From contig NZ_CP040846.1 of the NCBI RefSeq assembly GCF_006274605.1, positions 620,001 to 684,000 on the forward strand: a stretch of DNA of 64,000 nt, written 5' to 3'. The notes under the pieces are model-generated. The model saw only the letters and a program-made list of their open reading frames with translations, was not told the origin of the DNA and did no database searches. Positions 36,965 to 46,415 of this stretch are shown here, one piece after another. Origin of the DNA: Thermococcus indicus. Lineage in GTDB: Archaea; Methanobacteriota_B; Thermococci; Thermococcales; Thermococcaceae. Numbering within the stretch: position 1 is the stretch's first letter; each line of letters opens with the position of its first letter. The position numbers and the translations under genes are program-made.

Positions 36965-38197
36965 ATGGCAAAGAAGAAGGAGTTTAGACAGGCTGAAGTT
37001 AACATCGGAATGGTTGGTCACGTTGATCACGGTAAAACGACACTCACAAGGGCCCTGACCGGTATCTGGACCGACACCCACAGCGAAGAGATGAGAAGGG
37101 GTATCACAATCAAGATAGGCTTCGCCGACGCGGAGATGAGGAAGTGCCCGAGCTGCGGAAGGTATTCAAGTTCACCGGTGTGCCCGTACTGCGGCCACGA
37201 GACCGAGTTCGAGAGGCGCGTTTCCTTCATAGATGCCCCCGGACACGAGGCGCTCATGACCACCATGCTCGCGGGAGCATCTCTCATGGACGGCGCGGTT
37301 CTCGTCATAGCCGCCAACGAGGGAATAATGCCCCAGACCAGGGAGCACCTCATGGCCCTCCAGATAGTCGGGAATCAGAACATCGTCATAGCCCTCAACA
37401 AGATCGAGCTGGTTGACAGGGAAAAGGTCATCGAGAGGTACCACGAGATAAAGGAGTTCGTCAAGGGTACGGTTGCCGAGAACGCCCCGATAATCCCGAT
37501 TTCTGCCCTTCACGGCGCGAACGTTGACGTTCTCCTCGCGGCGATAGAGGAGTTCATACCGACCCCGAAGCACGACCTCAACAAGCCGCCCAAGATGCTG
37601 GTTCTCAGGAGCTTCGACGTCAACAAGCCAGGAACCAAGCCCGAGAAGCTCGTCGGCGGCGTCATCGGAGGTTCGATAATCCAGGGCAAGCTCAAGGTTG
37701 GCGACGAGATAGAGATTCGCCCCGGCGTTCCCTACGAGGACCACGGCAGGATAAAGTACGAGCCGATAACAACGGAGATAACCTCCCTCCAGGCGGGCGG
37801 AAAGTTCGTGGACGAGGCTTATCCGGGCGGTCTGGTCGGCGTTGGAACCAAGCTCGACCCGTACCTCACCAAGGGCGACCTGATGGCCGGAAACGTCGTC
37901 GGAAAGCCCGGCCAGCTCCCGCCGGTCTGGGACGACCTCAGGCTTGAGGTTCACCTCCTCGAGCGCGTTGTAGGAACCGAGGAGGAGCTCAAGGTCGAGC
38001 CGATAAAGAGGCGCGAGGTTCTCCTCCTCAACGTCGGAACCGCGAGAACCATGGGTCTGGTCACCGGCCTGGGGAAGGACGAGGTCGAGCTCAAGCTCCA
38101 GATACCGATATGCGCGGAAGTCGGCGACAGGGTCGCCATCAGCAGGCAGGTCGGCTCAAGGTGGCGCCTCATAGGCTACGGCTTCATAAGGGAGTGA
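36965..38197 (+). CDS. Translation initiation factor aIF2 gamma
   Basis: 410 residues. GTPase motifs [10 protein letters not shown] (G1), DAPGHE (G3) and NKIE (G4); a zinc knuckle CPSCG...CPYCG (about 60-77) is inserted in the G domain, then two beta-barrel domains. It binds initiator Met-tRNA and delivers it to the small subunit with aIF2 alpha and beta. ATG 36965 follows GGGGTGTGAG; CTTAATAAA near 36925 is the TATA box. Confidence 0.97.
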   Translation: MAKKKEFRQAEVNIGMVGHVDHGKTTLTRALTGIWTDTHSEEMRRGITIKIGFADAEMRKCPSCGRYSSSPVCPYCGHETEFERRVSFIDAPGHEALMTTMLAGASLMDGAVLVIAANEGIMPQTREHLMALQIVGNQNIVIALNKIELVDREKVIERYHEIKEFVKGTVAENAPIIPISALHGANVDVLLAAIEEFIPTPKHDLNKPPKMLVLRSFDVNKPGTKPEKLVGGVIGGSIIQGKLKVGDEIEIRPGVPYEDHGRIKYEPITTEITSLQAGGKFVDEAYPGGLVGVGTKLDPYLTKGDLMAGNVVGKPGQLPPVWDDLRLEVHLLERVVGTEEELKVEPIKRREVLLLNVGTARTMGLVTGLGKDEVELKLQIPICAEVGDRVAISRQVGSRWRLIGYGFIRE

Positions 38198-38232
38198 ACC
38201 CTCTTCTTTTCCATTAACCTTCGGTGAGACTG

Positions 38233-38649
38233 ATGCCTGAAAGACGGGAATGGCTGGTGATTCCGGACACGAACTTTCTCCTGGTTCCGGGGCAGTTCGG
38301 TGTCGACATAATCGGCGAGCTGAACAGGGTTCTCGACGTGAGGTTTAGGATAGCCGTCCCAAACGTCGTCCTCCAGGAGCTGGATGTCATAGAGAGGAAG
38401 TCCAGAGGGAAAGATTTGCTCGCCATCAGGATGGCCAAAAAGCTCGCGGAGAGGTTCGAGGTCGTTGAGATGGGCCGCTTCGGTGAGAGGCCCATAGACG
38501 ACCAGATCTTCGACTTCGCGGTGAAGAACGAGCGCGTTATAGTCTGCACCAACGACAAGGGTCTGAAGAGGCGTCTCCGCGAGAAAGGCGTTCCTGTCGT
38601 CTACCTTCGCTCGAAGAAGATACTCGAGCTTGAGGGCATGCTTGGGTAA
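38233..38649 (+). CDS. PIN-domain protein, FCF1-like
   Basis: 138 residues. Acidic PIN residues are in VIPDTNFLL, LQELD and PIDDQIFDFA / CTNDKGLKRRL. The form resembles the archaeal homologues of Fcf1/Utp24, rRNA-processing nucleases, rather than VapC toxins, and it has no antitoxin gene. It follows aIF2 gamma after 35 bases, in the position usual in Thermococcales. ATG 38233 has GGTGA five bases upstream. Confidence 0.85.
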   Translation: MPERREWLVIPDTNFLLVPGQFGVDIIGELNRVLDVRFRIAVPNVVLQELDVIERKSRGKDLLAIRMAKKLAERFEVVEMGRFGERPIDDQIFDFAVKNERVIVCTNDKGLKRRLREKGVPVVYLRSKKILELEGMLG

Positions 38650-39069
38650 TCAGACAGTAACTATCTCAAGAAAGTCCACCCTTTCAAAATCTGAGTCAAA
38701 GGTGGCGATTTTTTCAATGCCCTCAACCATACACGTCAATACTATGATGGCATCGTTCGGCAGGAGGCCATACCGGGAGACCACGCTGAGAAACTCCCCA
38801 ATGGAATAGGAAGGGTTCAAAAGCGTAAAGCCGGAGAGTAGTTCCTCAACGGGAGAAATGTCAACATCGAGCTTTGGAAGCTTCTTTTTAAGACTGTAAG
38901 GTCCCAAACCTGTGGCCAGTCTCAGGTATCCATACGTAACCTCGGAGAGCACTACAGAGTTGATGACTCCCTCAACATCTCCCGACTCAGCGAGCAGTAT
39001 GAGAGAGCGAGCCTTCTCGTCGCCTCCAAAAAATTTAAGGAACACATTGCTATCAAAGAACACCTTCAT
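38650..39069 (-). CDS. vapC: VapC-family PIN toxin
   Basis: 139 residues with the PIN acidic quartet in FFDSNVFLKFF (Asp6), LSEVTYGYL, LPNDAIIVL and FDSDFE. VapC proteins are ribonucleases that target tRNA or rRNA. Its ATG lies inside the 3' end of the antitoxin gene (17-base overlap), a standard VapBC layout. Codon use is more A/T-rich than in neighbours, which suggests transfer. It ends directly against the PIN gene at 38649. Confidence 0.9.
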   Translation of the reverse strand: MKVFFDSNVFLKFFGGDEKARSLILLAESGDVEGVINSVVLSEVTYGYLRLATGLGPYSLKKKLPKLDVDISPVEELLSGFTLLNPSYSIGEFLSVVSRYGLLPNDAIIVLTCMVEGIEKIATFDSDFERVDFLEIVTV

Positions 39070-39241
39070 TCTCTATCTCCTCGATAACCTCTTCAACACG
39101 CTCCCTTTTGAACATCCCAAAGTACTTACTAATCCGTTCAGGCTTTTTGAGTACGATGATTACCTCTTCCCCCTCTTTCAGGTCAAGCTTTTTTTCAGGA
39201 ACCAGCACACCATGCTTGTATACTGCCCGGACACTTTCCAT
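39053..39241 (-). CDS. vapB: Antitoxin of DUF104 / AF2212 type
   Basis: 62 residues: ESVRAVYKHGVLVPEKKLDLKEGEEVIIVLKKPE is the DUF104 signature, a short beta-barrel DNA-binding head, with a helical C-terminal arm (REVEEVIEEIE-like) for toxin binding. ATG 39241 follows GTGGTGG. AATAAATAC on the minus strand, near 39280, is a likely promoter. The pair is probably autoregulated. Confidence 0.88.
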   Translation of the reverse strand: MESVRAVYKHGVLVPEKKLDLKEGEEVIIVLKKPERISKYFGMFKRERVEEVIEEIENEGVL

Positions 39242-39342
39242 AACCACCACATTCCTCACTTTATGTTCGTTGTATTTATTGATTTCGACTGAAAACGGCA
39301 ATCCTTAAAACCCCCTCTTCTCCATGCCTTTGGGTGAAAAGG

Positions 39343-40113
39343 ATGTACACGGAGGAAGAGCTGCTGGGCGAGATTAGGGAACTCCTCGGCGACGAGGAGC
39401 TCTACGGGCTCTACGAGAGGGCATTCAGGGAGTACCACTACTACTTCGAGACGACCAACTACATCGTTCTGAACGTCTACGGCTTCAACGACCACGGGCC
39501 GATCCACGTCCTGCTCACGACGAGGCGCGCGCTGGAGCTCCTGAACATCATCAGGAAGTTTGGAATCGGGACGACGGCCGAGAAGCTCGGAAAGCCCTTC
39601 AGGTGGAGCAAGTTCATAGTGGCATTCGGAGCGCTGTTCCACGACACCGGGAACATGATACACAGGATAAACCACTACCAGTTCAGTGTTCTCCTGGCGG
39701 AACCGATAATAGATGCCCTCGTGAGGGAATTCGAGATGGACGACCCGCTCCTCCTCAAGGCCCTAACGCTGAACGCCATCTACACCCACGATGAAGCCGT
39801 TCCGTGCACGACCATAGAAGGCTCGCTCGTTACGATAGCGGACGGCTGCGACATGGAAGCGGGAAGGAGCAGGCTGGTTCACAAGAAGGACAAGGTCGAC
39901 ATCCACGCAGTTTCAGCTCTGGCCATCGAGAGGGTGGAGATAAGGGAAGGAAACGAGGAGCAGCCGATACTCATCGAGATATGGATGAAGCATCCCGCCG
40001 GAATCTTCCAGGTGGACGAGATACTGACGAAGAAGGTCAAGAGTTCCCTCCTGGGCGGGAGGGTCAGACTCAGGATACACACAGGCACCGAGGTAATGGA
40101 GAAGGTTATTTAA
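39343..40113 (+). CDS. HD-domain phosphohydrolase
   Basis: 256 residues. The metal-binding HD motif is in FHDTGNMIH (about 106-114), with HINHYQ-like and VTIADGCDM later in the fold; GPIHV gives the first histidine. HD proteins hydrolyse phosphomonoesters or nucleotides. The substrate is not predictable. ATG 39343 has GGGTGA five bases upstream. A strong TTATTTAAT just after the stop is the promoter of the next gene. Confidence 0.82.
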   Translation: MYTEEELLGEIRELLGDEELYGLYERAFREYHYYFETTNYIVLNVYGFNDHGPIHVLLTTRRALELLNIIRKFGIGTTAEKLGKPFRWSKFIVAFGALFHDTGNMIHRINHYQFSVLLAEPIIDALVREFEMDDPLLLKALTLNAIYTHDEAVPCTTIEGSLVTIADGCDMEAGRSRLVHKKDKVDIHAVSALAIERVEIREGNEEQPILIEIWMKHPAGIFQVDEILTKKVKSSLLGGRVRLRIHTGTEVMEKVI

Positions 40114-40134
40114 TCCCCCACCGTTTCTTTATCC

Positions 40135-40782
40135 ATGCTGATCGAAGCCTACCGCGACCTGAAGTACCTCCTCAACAGGGGCTACCGGAAGAGCTATGCC
40201 CTCGAGTTCGTGGCCAACCACTACAGGCTGACCAAGGGCGAGCGCTACCTCCTGGCCAGATGCGTTTTTTCAGACGAATGGATAGAAGAGGTGGAGAGAA
40301 AGCTTCTGAGGCCGGAAGAGCTCGGGGGCAGGGTTCTAGCGGTTGACGGCTTCAACGTCCTGATAACACTCGAATCGCTCCTCGAGGGAAAAGCTATCCT
40401 CTGCGAGGACGGGCTCGTGAGGGATTTGAAGTATCAGGGAAGGTACAGACTCAACGAAGGTACGGAGCGGCTCCTCGGCCACCTTGCCCGTGCCCTCGAT
40501 GGACTGGACATTGAAAAGGCCGTGTTTTTCTACGGGAAGAACGTCCCCGGGAGCGGGGAGGTGAAGAGGCTAACGGAAGAAGCCCTCATCCGGGAGGGGG
40601 TTCAGGGAGAAGTAAGACTCGTCAAAAGCCCCGACTTTGAACTCAAGGCCTTCGAGATCGTCGCAACGGCCGACATCGGGATCATCTCGAAGATCCCCCA
40701 CGTCTTCGACCTGGCCGCGTACGTGGGAAGGCTCGCCGGATGGGAGGCGGGCGGTTTCTTTGAAATCCTGGGAAAAACGTAA
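40135..40782 (+). CDS. DUF434-domain protein
   Basis: 215 residues. The N-terminal DUF434 part (LIEAYRDLKYLLNRGYRKSYALEFVANHYRL) is followed by a PIN-like or nuclease-type fold (VLAVDGFNVLITLES, KSPDFELKAFEIVATADIGII) with conserved aspartates. Archaeal members have no assigned role. The ATG has no ribosome binding site and sits 25 bases after TTATTTAAT (40105-40113), so a leaderless transcript is likely. Confidence 0.8.
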   Translation: MLIEAYRDLKYLLNRGYRKSYALEFVANHYRLTKGERYLLARCVFSDEWIEEVERKLLRPEELGGRVLAVDGFNVLITLESLLEGKAILCEDGLVRDLKYQGRYRLNEGTERLLGHLARALDGLDIEKAVFFYGKNVPGSGEVKRLTEEALIREGVQGEVRLVKSPDFELKAFEIVATADIGIISKIPHVFDLAAYVGRLAGWEAGGFFEILGKT

Positions 40783-40930
40783 TCAGAGAGATATTGACAT
40801 TCAGATGGCCTTTTTAGAGCTACAAAGCCGTTTGAAGCCTTGGAAAATTTTTAATAGAGTCATGTAGAAGGTAGGAGTATATTCCGCAGTACCCGCTTTC
40901 CTTTCTTGGCGGGTGACGGAGGAGGTTTGC

Positions 40931-42052
40931 ATGAGGAAAACCAAAGCAATCCTGCTGGCACTTCTGATAGCCAGCATGGTCCTCACCAGCGGCTGTATGG
41001 GCGAAGAGGCCACCACGGGCTCTCCCTCCCCCACGACGTCAAGCCAGCCGTCAGCGAGTCAGCCCGAAACCACTACAACGCAGGAGCCCTCAACCTGGGA
41101 GATGAGAGTAGTCTGGAGCGCTGACACCACGGGAATACCCTTCATGGACATGAGCCCGGACGGAAGCCTCTCAGCCGCTATAGACTGGAACCGCGGTCTT
41201 TTGTACTTAGTCAAGCCGGACGGGAGCAACAAGACCCTGAACCTAAGAAGGGACGAGGGCGAAATACAGCCGGTGGTTTCGAGCGTCGCCGTGGTTGGAG
41301 ACCAGGCCTGGGTTCTGGCGTCCTACGGAGGGTTCGCAGGGATAAGAATCTTTTCATGGAATGGTTTTGTCGGCGAGGAGAGACGAGGGGGAGCCGGCGC
41401 GGTTGCGGATTACATGCTCCGATCGCCGAGCGGAAACCACGTCTGCTACCTGGTGACAGTATCCCCCACGGAGCAGGAGCTCCACTGCGACGGGGAAAAA
41501 ATCACGCTCGCACCCGATGATTACGACCTCAAGTCCGTCTCGGACTCCGGGCTCGCCGTTCTGTCGGAAAAGGAGAGGGCGTTCGTCTTCAAGGACGGAA
41601 GGAGAATCCTGACGTTCAACACGAGCAGGGTACTTGCTTACCGCGATAAACTGCTGGTGAGCGAGGATGGGAAGCTGAGGATTTTCTCCGAGGACGGAAA
41701 GTTGCTGGCCGAGGGGAACTATCCATTCGACCAGACGGTACTGCTCAGATGGACTCTGATTCCCACCGGAAGATACCTGCTCCGGCACGAGCCCTTGGGG
41801 GACACCCATGTACTCACGTGGAACCTCACGGAGGTAGGAACCATTCCGGGCTTTCCCTACTTCGCCAACGAGGACTTCGTAGTTACCGCCAAAGACGGTA
41901 TTATTCACTGCTACTCGCTCGACGACTTCCATGAGGTCTTCAACGTTAGGGTTCCGGGAGATTCACTCGGCTACATAAAGCTGAGCGACGACGGAAAGGT
42001 GATGCTCGTCTCGGGGGAAACGGGAGGGTTTTGGCTCTATGCCAAAGATTAA
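40931..42052 (+). CDS. Secreted lipoprotein, beta-propeller-like
   Basis: 373 residues with a signal sequence and lipobox (LTSGCMGE), a Ser/Thr-rich stalk (about 25-60), then a repeated beta-strand domain with DMSPDGSLSAAIDWN and SDSGLAVLSEKERAFVFKDG repeats that suggest a propeller. It would be anchored outside the membrane. No enzymatic motif is visible. ATG 40931 follows GGAGGAGG. The next gene encodes another lipoprotein with its own promoter. Confidence 0.8.
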   Translation: MRKTKAILLALLIASMVLTSGCMGEEATTGSPSPTTSSQPSASQPETTTTQEPSTWEMRVVWSADTTGIPFMDMSPDGSLSAAIDWNRGLLYLVKPDGSNKTLNLRRDEGEIQPVVSSVAVVGDQAWVLASYGGFAGIRIFSWNGFVGEERRGGAGAVADYMLRSPSGNHVCYLVTVSPTEQELHCDGEKITLAPDDYDLKSVSDSGLAVLSEKERAFVFKDGRRILTFNTSRVLAYRDKLLVSEDGKLRIFSEDGKLLAEGNYPFDQTVLLRWTLIPTGRYLLRHEPLGDTHVLTWNLTEVGTIPGFPYFANEDFVVTAKDGIIHCYSLDDFHEVFNVRVPGDSLGYIKLSDDGKVMLVSGETGGFWLYAKD

Positions 42053-42114
42053 CACCCAAAATTTAAATAGTCCAAACATGTATTTAATATAAGAAAAGAA
42101 GGAGTTGAGAAGAT

Positions 42115-43218
42115 ATGAAGAAATTTGGAACTGTTCTTGCAGTTTTCCTGGTACTTTTGATTTTTGTCAGCGTTAGTGGATGTCTCGGAGGCGGGGGAGA
42201 GGAGAGCCCCACGACATCTGAGTCCCCCACCGACACGGGAAGTCACACCACCAGCGCGGGAACCGGCGGGGGAGGATACAGCACGACGGAGAGCCCGGGC
42301 GGAACCACAACCGAAACCGAAACGGAAACCGGTACATCGGAGTACGCATCATGGATGAACCCGTGGGACGCATACAACCCGATCCAGATAGACGGCGAGC
42401 AGTACCTCATAACCTCCATAAAGTACAAGCTCAGGATAAGGACCGAGGAAGGAGGCCCGATCTACGAGTACGAGGTTGAGAAGAGCAGGGGGCCGACGAA
42501 GATACACGTTTACGGCAACAAGATAGACATGGAGACCGGAGAGCAGGAGAAGGCGGACCTGGGAGAGTTTGAGGTTTACGAGTACTACGGAAAGATCACC
42601 CCGATAAACGCCGAGTATATGAACGGCACCTTCGAGTACCGCCTCTGGGTGATCGAAAGGACTTCCGACACTGACACGTTCTTCCTGTTCCCGTCACTGG
42701 ACTTTCTGACCCTCTACGCATCCCTTTACGCGGGCACAGGCAACGCCGTTGGGGTATGGATGAAGTACGGGGACCAGGTTTTTGAGTTCTACAACCCGGC
42801 AGCCGTCGGTGAGACGGGCGTGGCCCCCTACCAGGAAGGGGACATGAACATGCTCTCGAACATCGCCGACATAGAGTCCATATACATGAGCTGGTACGGG
42901 TTCTACAACTTCGGTTTCTGGACGGCCCTCGAGGACGAGAACATCTACCAGGAAACCACGGGCAGCTGGGGAGTGATGGGCTACCAGTACAACTACGAGG
43001 TGAATCCGGACGGGACAATGACCCTTGGAGGCAAAGACTTCAAGGTGTCGAAGGTCTCGTGGACGTACACCCTCGGGAGCATTACCGGCCAGGGTGAGGC
43101 GGTCCTCGCGGCCAACCTTCCGGTGCCGATAGAGGCCAAGGGAGTCTTCATCGAGCAGGGAGGGGCCAACGTCTTCACCCACGTCAAGATCGAGGACATC
43201 GGATTCGAGAAGGTCTGA
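42115..43218 (+). CDS. Secreted lipoprotein with Thr/Gly-rich stalk, unknown
   Basis: 367 residues: signal sequence with lipobox (VSGCLGGG), a low-complexity stalk rich in Thr, Ser, Gly and Glu (about 28-78; TETETETGT), then an ectodomain rich in Tyr and Trp (WMNPWDAYNPIQIDGEQYLI). Probably a cell-surface binding protein or S-layer-associated protein. ATG 42115 follows GGAG; ATTTAAATA (42061-42069) is the TATA box. No homologous family is recognised. Confidence 0.78.
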   Translation: MKKFGTVLAVFLVLLIFVSVSGCLGGGGEESPTTSESPTDTGSHTTSAGTGGGGYSTTESPGGTTTETETETGTSEYASWMNPWDAYNPIQIDGEQYLITSIKYKLRIRTEEGGPIYEYEVEKSRGPTKIHVYGNKIDMETGEQEKADLGEFEVYEYYGKITPINAEYMNGTFEYRLWVIERTSDTDTFFLFPSLDFLTLYASLYAGTGNAVGVWMKYGDQVFEFYNPAAVGETGVAPYQEGDMNMLSNIADIESIYMSWYGFYNFGFWTALEDENIYQETTGSWGVMGYQYNYEVNPDGTMTLGGKDFKVSKVSWTYTLGSITGQGEAVLAANLPVPIEAKGVFIEQGGANVFTHVKIEDIGFEKV

Positions 43219-43279
43219 GCCCTCCAACCCTTTCACTTTTCAGGCAAACTTTAAATCTTTCAAGGGATACTTTTCTATC

Positions 43280-43921
43280 ATGTTCGGCGAGCACGAGCTC
43301 AAGACCCAGTTCATCAAAATCATGGACAAAAAAATTCATCTCGTTGAGGAATCCGAGGATAAGATCCTCTACCGCCGGGATGGGACGAGGGTTCTGATAA
43401 AGAGGGGAAGGGGAAAGTTCCTCATCCTTCCGGCCCCTGCCGAGGGCTATGGTGTGAAGTTTCTGTTCATAAGGCTCACCGAGAGGATCGCCATCCCCCC
43501 AAAGGAACGGCTAACGGGGTACCTCTCCGCCCCGATCGACATCTCGGTGAGGAGCGGCGACCTAGAGATAGACCGCTTTACCGTGGGGCGGGAAAAGTAC
43601 ACCCTCTACGGCGAGAAGACGGTGGGGGTCATAGCGAGGTACCACGAGAGCGACTTCTATGAAAAGCCCCCTGATTCCCCCGGGGTGGTGAAGCTCGTCA
43701 TCAGCAACCCCACGGAGAGCTGGAGGATGGTGGAGAGGATAGTGTTCCCTATAAGGAACAGCGTGATGTTCTACGAGGAAAGTAAAGCCTACTACCCACT
43801 CATAATCCTGCTGACGAAGGAAATCTACGAGGTGAACAACACGGGGAACCCCCCGGACGGGACGCTGAAGCCCACCCATGAGGCCGAACCGCTCCCCAAC
43901 TTCAGGATGAGGTGGTCGTGA
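43280..43921 (+). CDS. DUF432 protein
   Basis: 213 residues, mostly beta, with PAEGYGVKFLFIRLTERIAIPP and KTVGVIARYHESDFYE, as in the archaeal DUF432 family found beside small-conductance mechanosensitive channels. It is likely cytoplasmic. The ATG has no clear ribosome binding site and lies about 25 bases after CTTTAAAT (43249-43256), so it may be leaderless. Its stop overlaps the ATG of the mscS-like gene by one base. Confidence 0.8.
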   Translation: MFGEHELKTQFIKIMDKKIHLVEESEDKILYRRDGTRVLIKRGRGKFLILPAPAEGYGVKFLFIRLTERIAIPPKERLTGYLSAPIDISVRSGDLEIDRFTVGREKYTLYGEKTVGVIARYHESDFYEKPPDSPGVVKLVISNPTESWRMVERIVFPIRNSVMFYEESKAYYPLIILLTKEIYEVNNTGNPPDGTLKPTHEAEPLPNFRMRWS

Positions 43922-45024
43922 TGACTGCCAACAACACCACAACGGCCCCATCAACCTCGCCGGCGCCGATTCAGATAGACCTCAGCCTGCTGACCCTCGT
44001 GGAAGCGGCGGTAATAATATTCGGTATGATAGTCCTCGGAAGGATAGTCAGGAAGATCATCATCAGAAAATCAAAGGAAACGAGCCTGACCTGGATAATC
44101 AACGAGGACACGGCGGATATAGTCTTCAGGATGTTCGTGCTCGGGGGCATCATATGGGCCCTGTACCTGCTCGGCATAATGAGCTACGGGCTGGGACCGA
44201 CCACCGTGGGCAACATAGCCTTCGCGATGGGCTTCTTTTACTTCTCGTACCTGATAGCGAAGAAGTCCAAGGACTACATGATAATGAGCTCGGGGAAGAA
44301 GGCCAGGCCCGAGACGATAGTCAAGGCGAAGGTCTTCTACTACCTCTTCATAACCATCGCCTTCTTCATGGCCCTGAGCTTCGCGGGAGTGAGCACTGAA
44401 CTGAGCGCCCTGCTGGCCGCGGCCGGAATAACGGGTATCGTCCTCGGTTTCTCCGCCCAGACGGTCGTTTCGAACTTCATCTCCGGCGTTTTCATGTACT
44501 TCGACAAGCCCCTGCTCATCGGTGACCAGGTCAAGATAGGCGAGCTGGAGGGCGTCGTCGAGGACATAAGGATACTCTCGACGAGAATAAGGGCCTGGGA
44601 CGGAACGCTCATCAGGATACCGAACGAGAAGCTCTTCAACAGCAACATAGTGAACTTCATGCGCTACCCGGTCAGGCGCGTGGATGTCAACATCGGCATA
44701 GCCTACGCCGCCGACGCCGAAAGGGCGGTGGAGGTGATAAAGCGCGTTCTCGATGAAATCCCGCTCGTCCTCGTTGAGCCGGAGCCGCTGGTTTACGTGG
44801 ACCGGCTCGACGACAGCTCGGTGGTCGTGGCGATAAGGGCCTGGGCGCCCAGCGAGAAGTGGTTCGAGGTCAGGACGAGGATAATCCACAACGTCAAGAG
44901 GGCCCTCGACGAGGCGGGAATAGAGATACCGTTCCCGCAGAGGGTGAACTGGTTCGCCAACGAGCTGAAGATCAGAATCGAGGAGCCGCCCAACAAATCG
45001 GGGGAAAACGGGGAGGGAGCTTAA
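43921..45024 (+). CDS. MscS-family mechanosensitive channel
   Basis: 367 residues: three or four membrane segments (about 18-38, 62-85, 90-108, 138-165), the pore helix region SALLAAAGITGIVLGFSAQT and the beta domain GDQVKIGELEGVVEDIRILSTRIR. It releases small solutes when membrane tension rises. ATG 43921 follows GAGGTGGT. Co-translation with the DUF432 gene suggests a functional pair. The stop overlaps that of the convergent methyltransferase gene. Confidence 0.92.
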   Translation: MTANNTTTAPSTSPAPIQIDLSLLTLVEAAVIIFGMIVLGRIVRKIIIRKSKETSLTWIINEDTADIVFRMFVLGGIIWALYLLGIMSYGLGPTTVGNIAFAMGFFYFSYLIAKKSKDYMIMSSGKKARPETIVKAKVFYYLFITIAFFMALSFAGVSTELSALLAAAGITGIVLGFSAQTVVSNFISGVFMYFDKPLLIGDQVKIGELEGVVEDIRILSTRIRAWDGTLIRIPNEKLFNSNIVNFMRYPVRRVDVNIGIAYAADAERAVEVIKRVLDEIPLVLVEPEPLVYVDRLDDSSVVVAIRAWAPSEKWFEVRTRIIHNVKRALDEAGIEIPFPQRVNWFANELKIRIEEPPNKSGENGEGA

Positions 45025-46355
45025 TCCCCCTTCTTTTCAATCAGCGCGTAGAAGAACCCTATCGTCCGGTGCCTGTGGGGCCAGGCCCTCATGGTTCCGA
45101 GAAGGAAACCCGGATCGTAGGGACCGTTCAGGGGCACCAGCTCGGCATCATCGTGTCTCCCCAGGAACCACCTCACAACCTCCTCGTTCTCCTCGGGGAG
45201 CATGGAGCAGGTGGAGTAGAGTAACCTTCCCCCGGGCTTCAGAAGCCTCCAGGCACTTTCTATGAGCTCCCTCTGAAGCTCGACGACCTTCGTAATGTTC
45301 TTCTCGCGGAGGCGCCACCGGAGCTCGGGGTTCTTCGCTATCGTTCCGTCGCTGGTGCATGGCGCATCGAGCATCACCCTATCTGCGATCTCCTCCCCCA
45401 GCATGCCGGGGGCCTTCCTTCCGTCCGCCCTGATGGTCTCTGCAATCTCAACGCCCGTACGCTTGAGAACTTCGCGCATGCGTTTTATCCTCGCTTTATC
45501 GACGTCGAAGGCGTAGATTTTCCCCTCTTTTTTCATCAATTCCGCCATGTGGGCCGTTTTTCCACCGGGGGCGGCGGCAAGATCCACGACCGTTTCTCCC
45601 GGCTCTGGGGCCAGCAGTAGAGATGCAACCGCTGCCGCCTCCTCCTGGGCAATCGCCCAGCCCTTGTTGAAGAGCCATTCCGGGTTGAATGGGTCGAGGA
45701 TGCGGATGACCGTAGCCACTCTCCTGCTCCTCTCGTACCGGACGTTCTTTTTCTCCAGGTAGTCTTCAACGTCCTCGACTGTGGTCTTCAGGAGGTTGAC
45801 GCGTATGCTCGTCGGCAGGGTCTCGTTGAGGGCCCCGAGCAGTGCCTCCGCCTCGTTGCCCAGCAGTCCCCTCATGCGCCGTATGAACCACTCCGGAAAC
45901 AGGTAGTCCCACTTCAAACGCTTCTCATCACTGTCGATGACGGGCATGTACTCGAGGATCCTCGGCAGGAGGTCGTAGTAGTAATAGCCGACGTAGGGAT
46001 GGGTTCTCTTCGACAGAAACTGGGCGAGGCCCTTCAGATGCCCCCGCGTCTTTTCGCCGGGATCCCTAAAAACGGCCACCTCAACGGCCACCCTGAGCGT
46101 TGCCCTCAGCCAGGGATCGAGGATGAGGGGCGAAACGCCGACGAGCTCCTCGATTATCTCGTCTATCAGACCGAGCCTGCGCTGGATGGAGTAAAATATG
46201 CCCGTCAGCTTCGAGTTCTCCCAGCCCTCGATCCTGTACTTTGCGAAGGCCTTTCTCTTGGCGCTCTGGCTGGGCTTGATTTCCTCCCCGAGCTTGACCG
46301 CCTCTATGAGTGCATACAGCTGTCTGTCGCTTAGTTTTAATTTGGCCACGTTCAT
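45021..46355 (-). CDS. NSUN/RsmB-type RNA cytosine-5 methyltransferase
   Basis: 444 residues: N-terminal NusB-like or PUA-like helical domain (about 1-150), then the Rossmann methyltransferase with AAAPGGKTAHMA (SAM loop), DAPCTSDGT and YSTCSMLPEENE, giving the two catalytic cysteines of the NOL1/NOP2/sun group. It forms m5C in rRNA or tRNA; the target is not defined. ATG 46355 is the probable start. Closest functional analogues are NSUN6/RsmB proteins. Confidence 0.88.
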   Translation of the reverse strand: MNVAKLKLSDRQLYALIEAVKLGEEIKPSQSAKRKAFAKYRIEGWENSKLTGIFYSIQRRLGLIDEIIEELVGVSPLILDPWLRATLRVAVEVAVFRDPGEKTRGHLKGLAQFLSKRTHPYVGYYYYDLLPRILEYMPVIDSDEKRLKWDYLFPEWFIRRMRGLLGNEAEALLGALNETLPTSIRVNLLKTTVEDVEDYLEKKNVRYERSRRVATVIRILDPFNPEWLFNKGWAIAQEEAAAVASLLLAPEPGETVVDLAAAPGGKTAHMAELMKKEGKIYAFDVDKARIKRMREVLKRTGVEIAETIRADGRKAPGMLGEEIADRVMLDAPCTSDGTIAKNPELRWRLREKNITKVVELQRELIESAWRLLKPGGRLLYSTCSMLPEENEEVVRWFLGRHDDAELVPLNGPYDPGFLLGTMRAWPHRHRTIGFFYALIEKKGD

Positions 46356-46415
46356 CCTCCACCATTACCTGGGGAGACCGGCATATATCGCTTTCGCCCG
46401 AAAAGTGGGAAAGAA

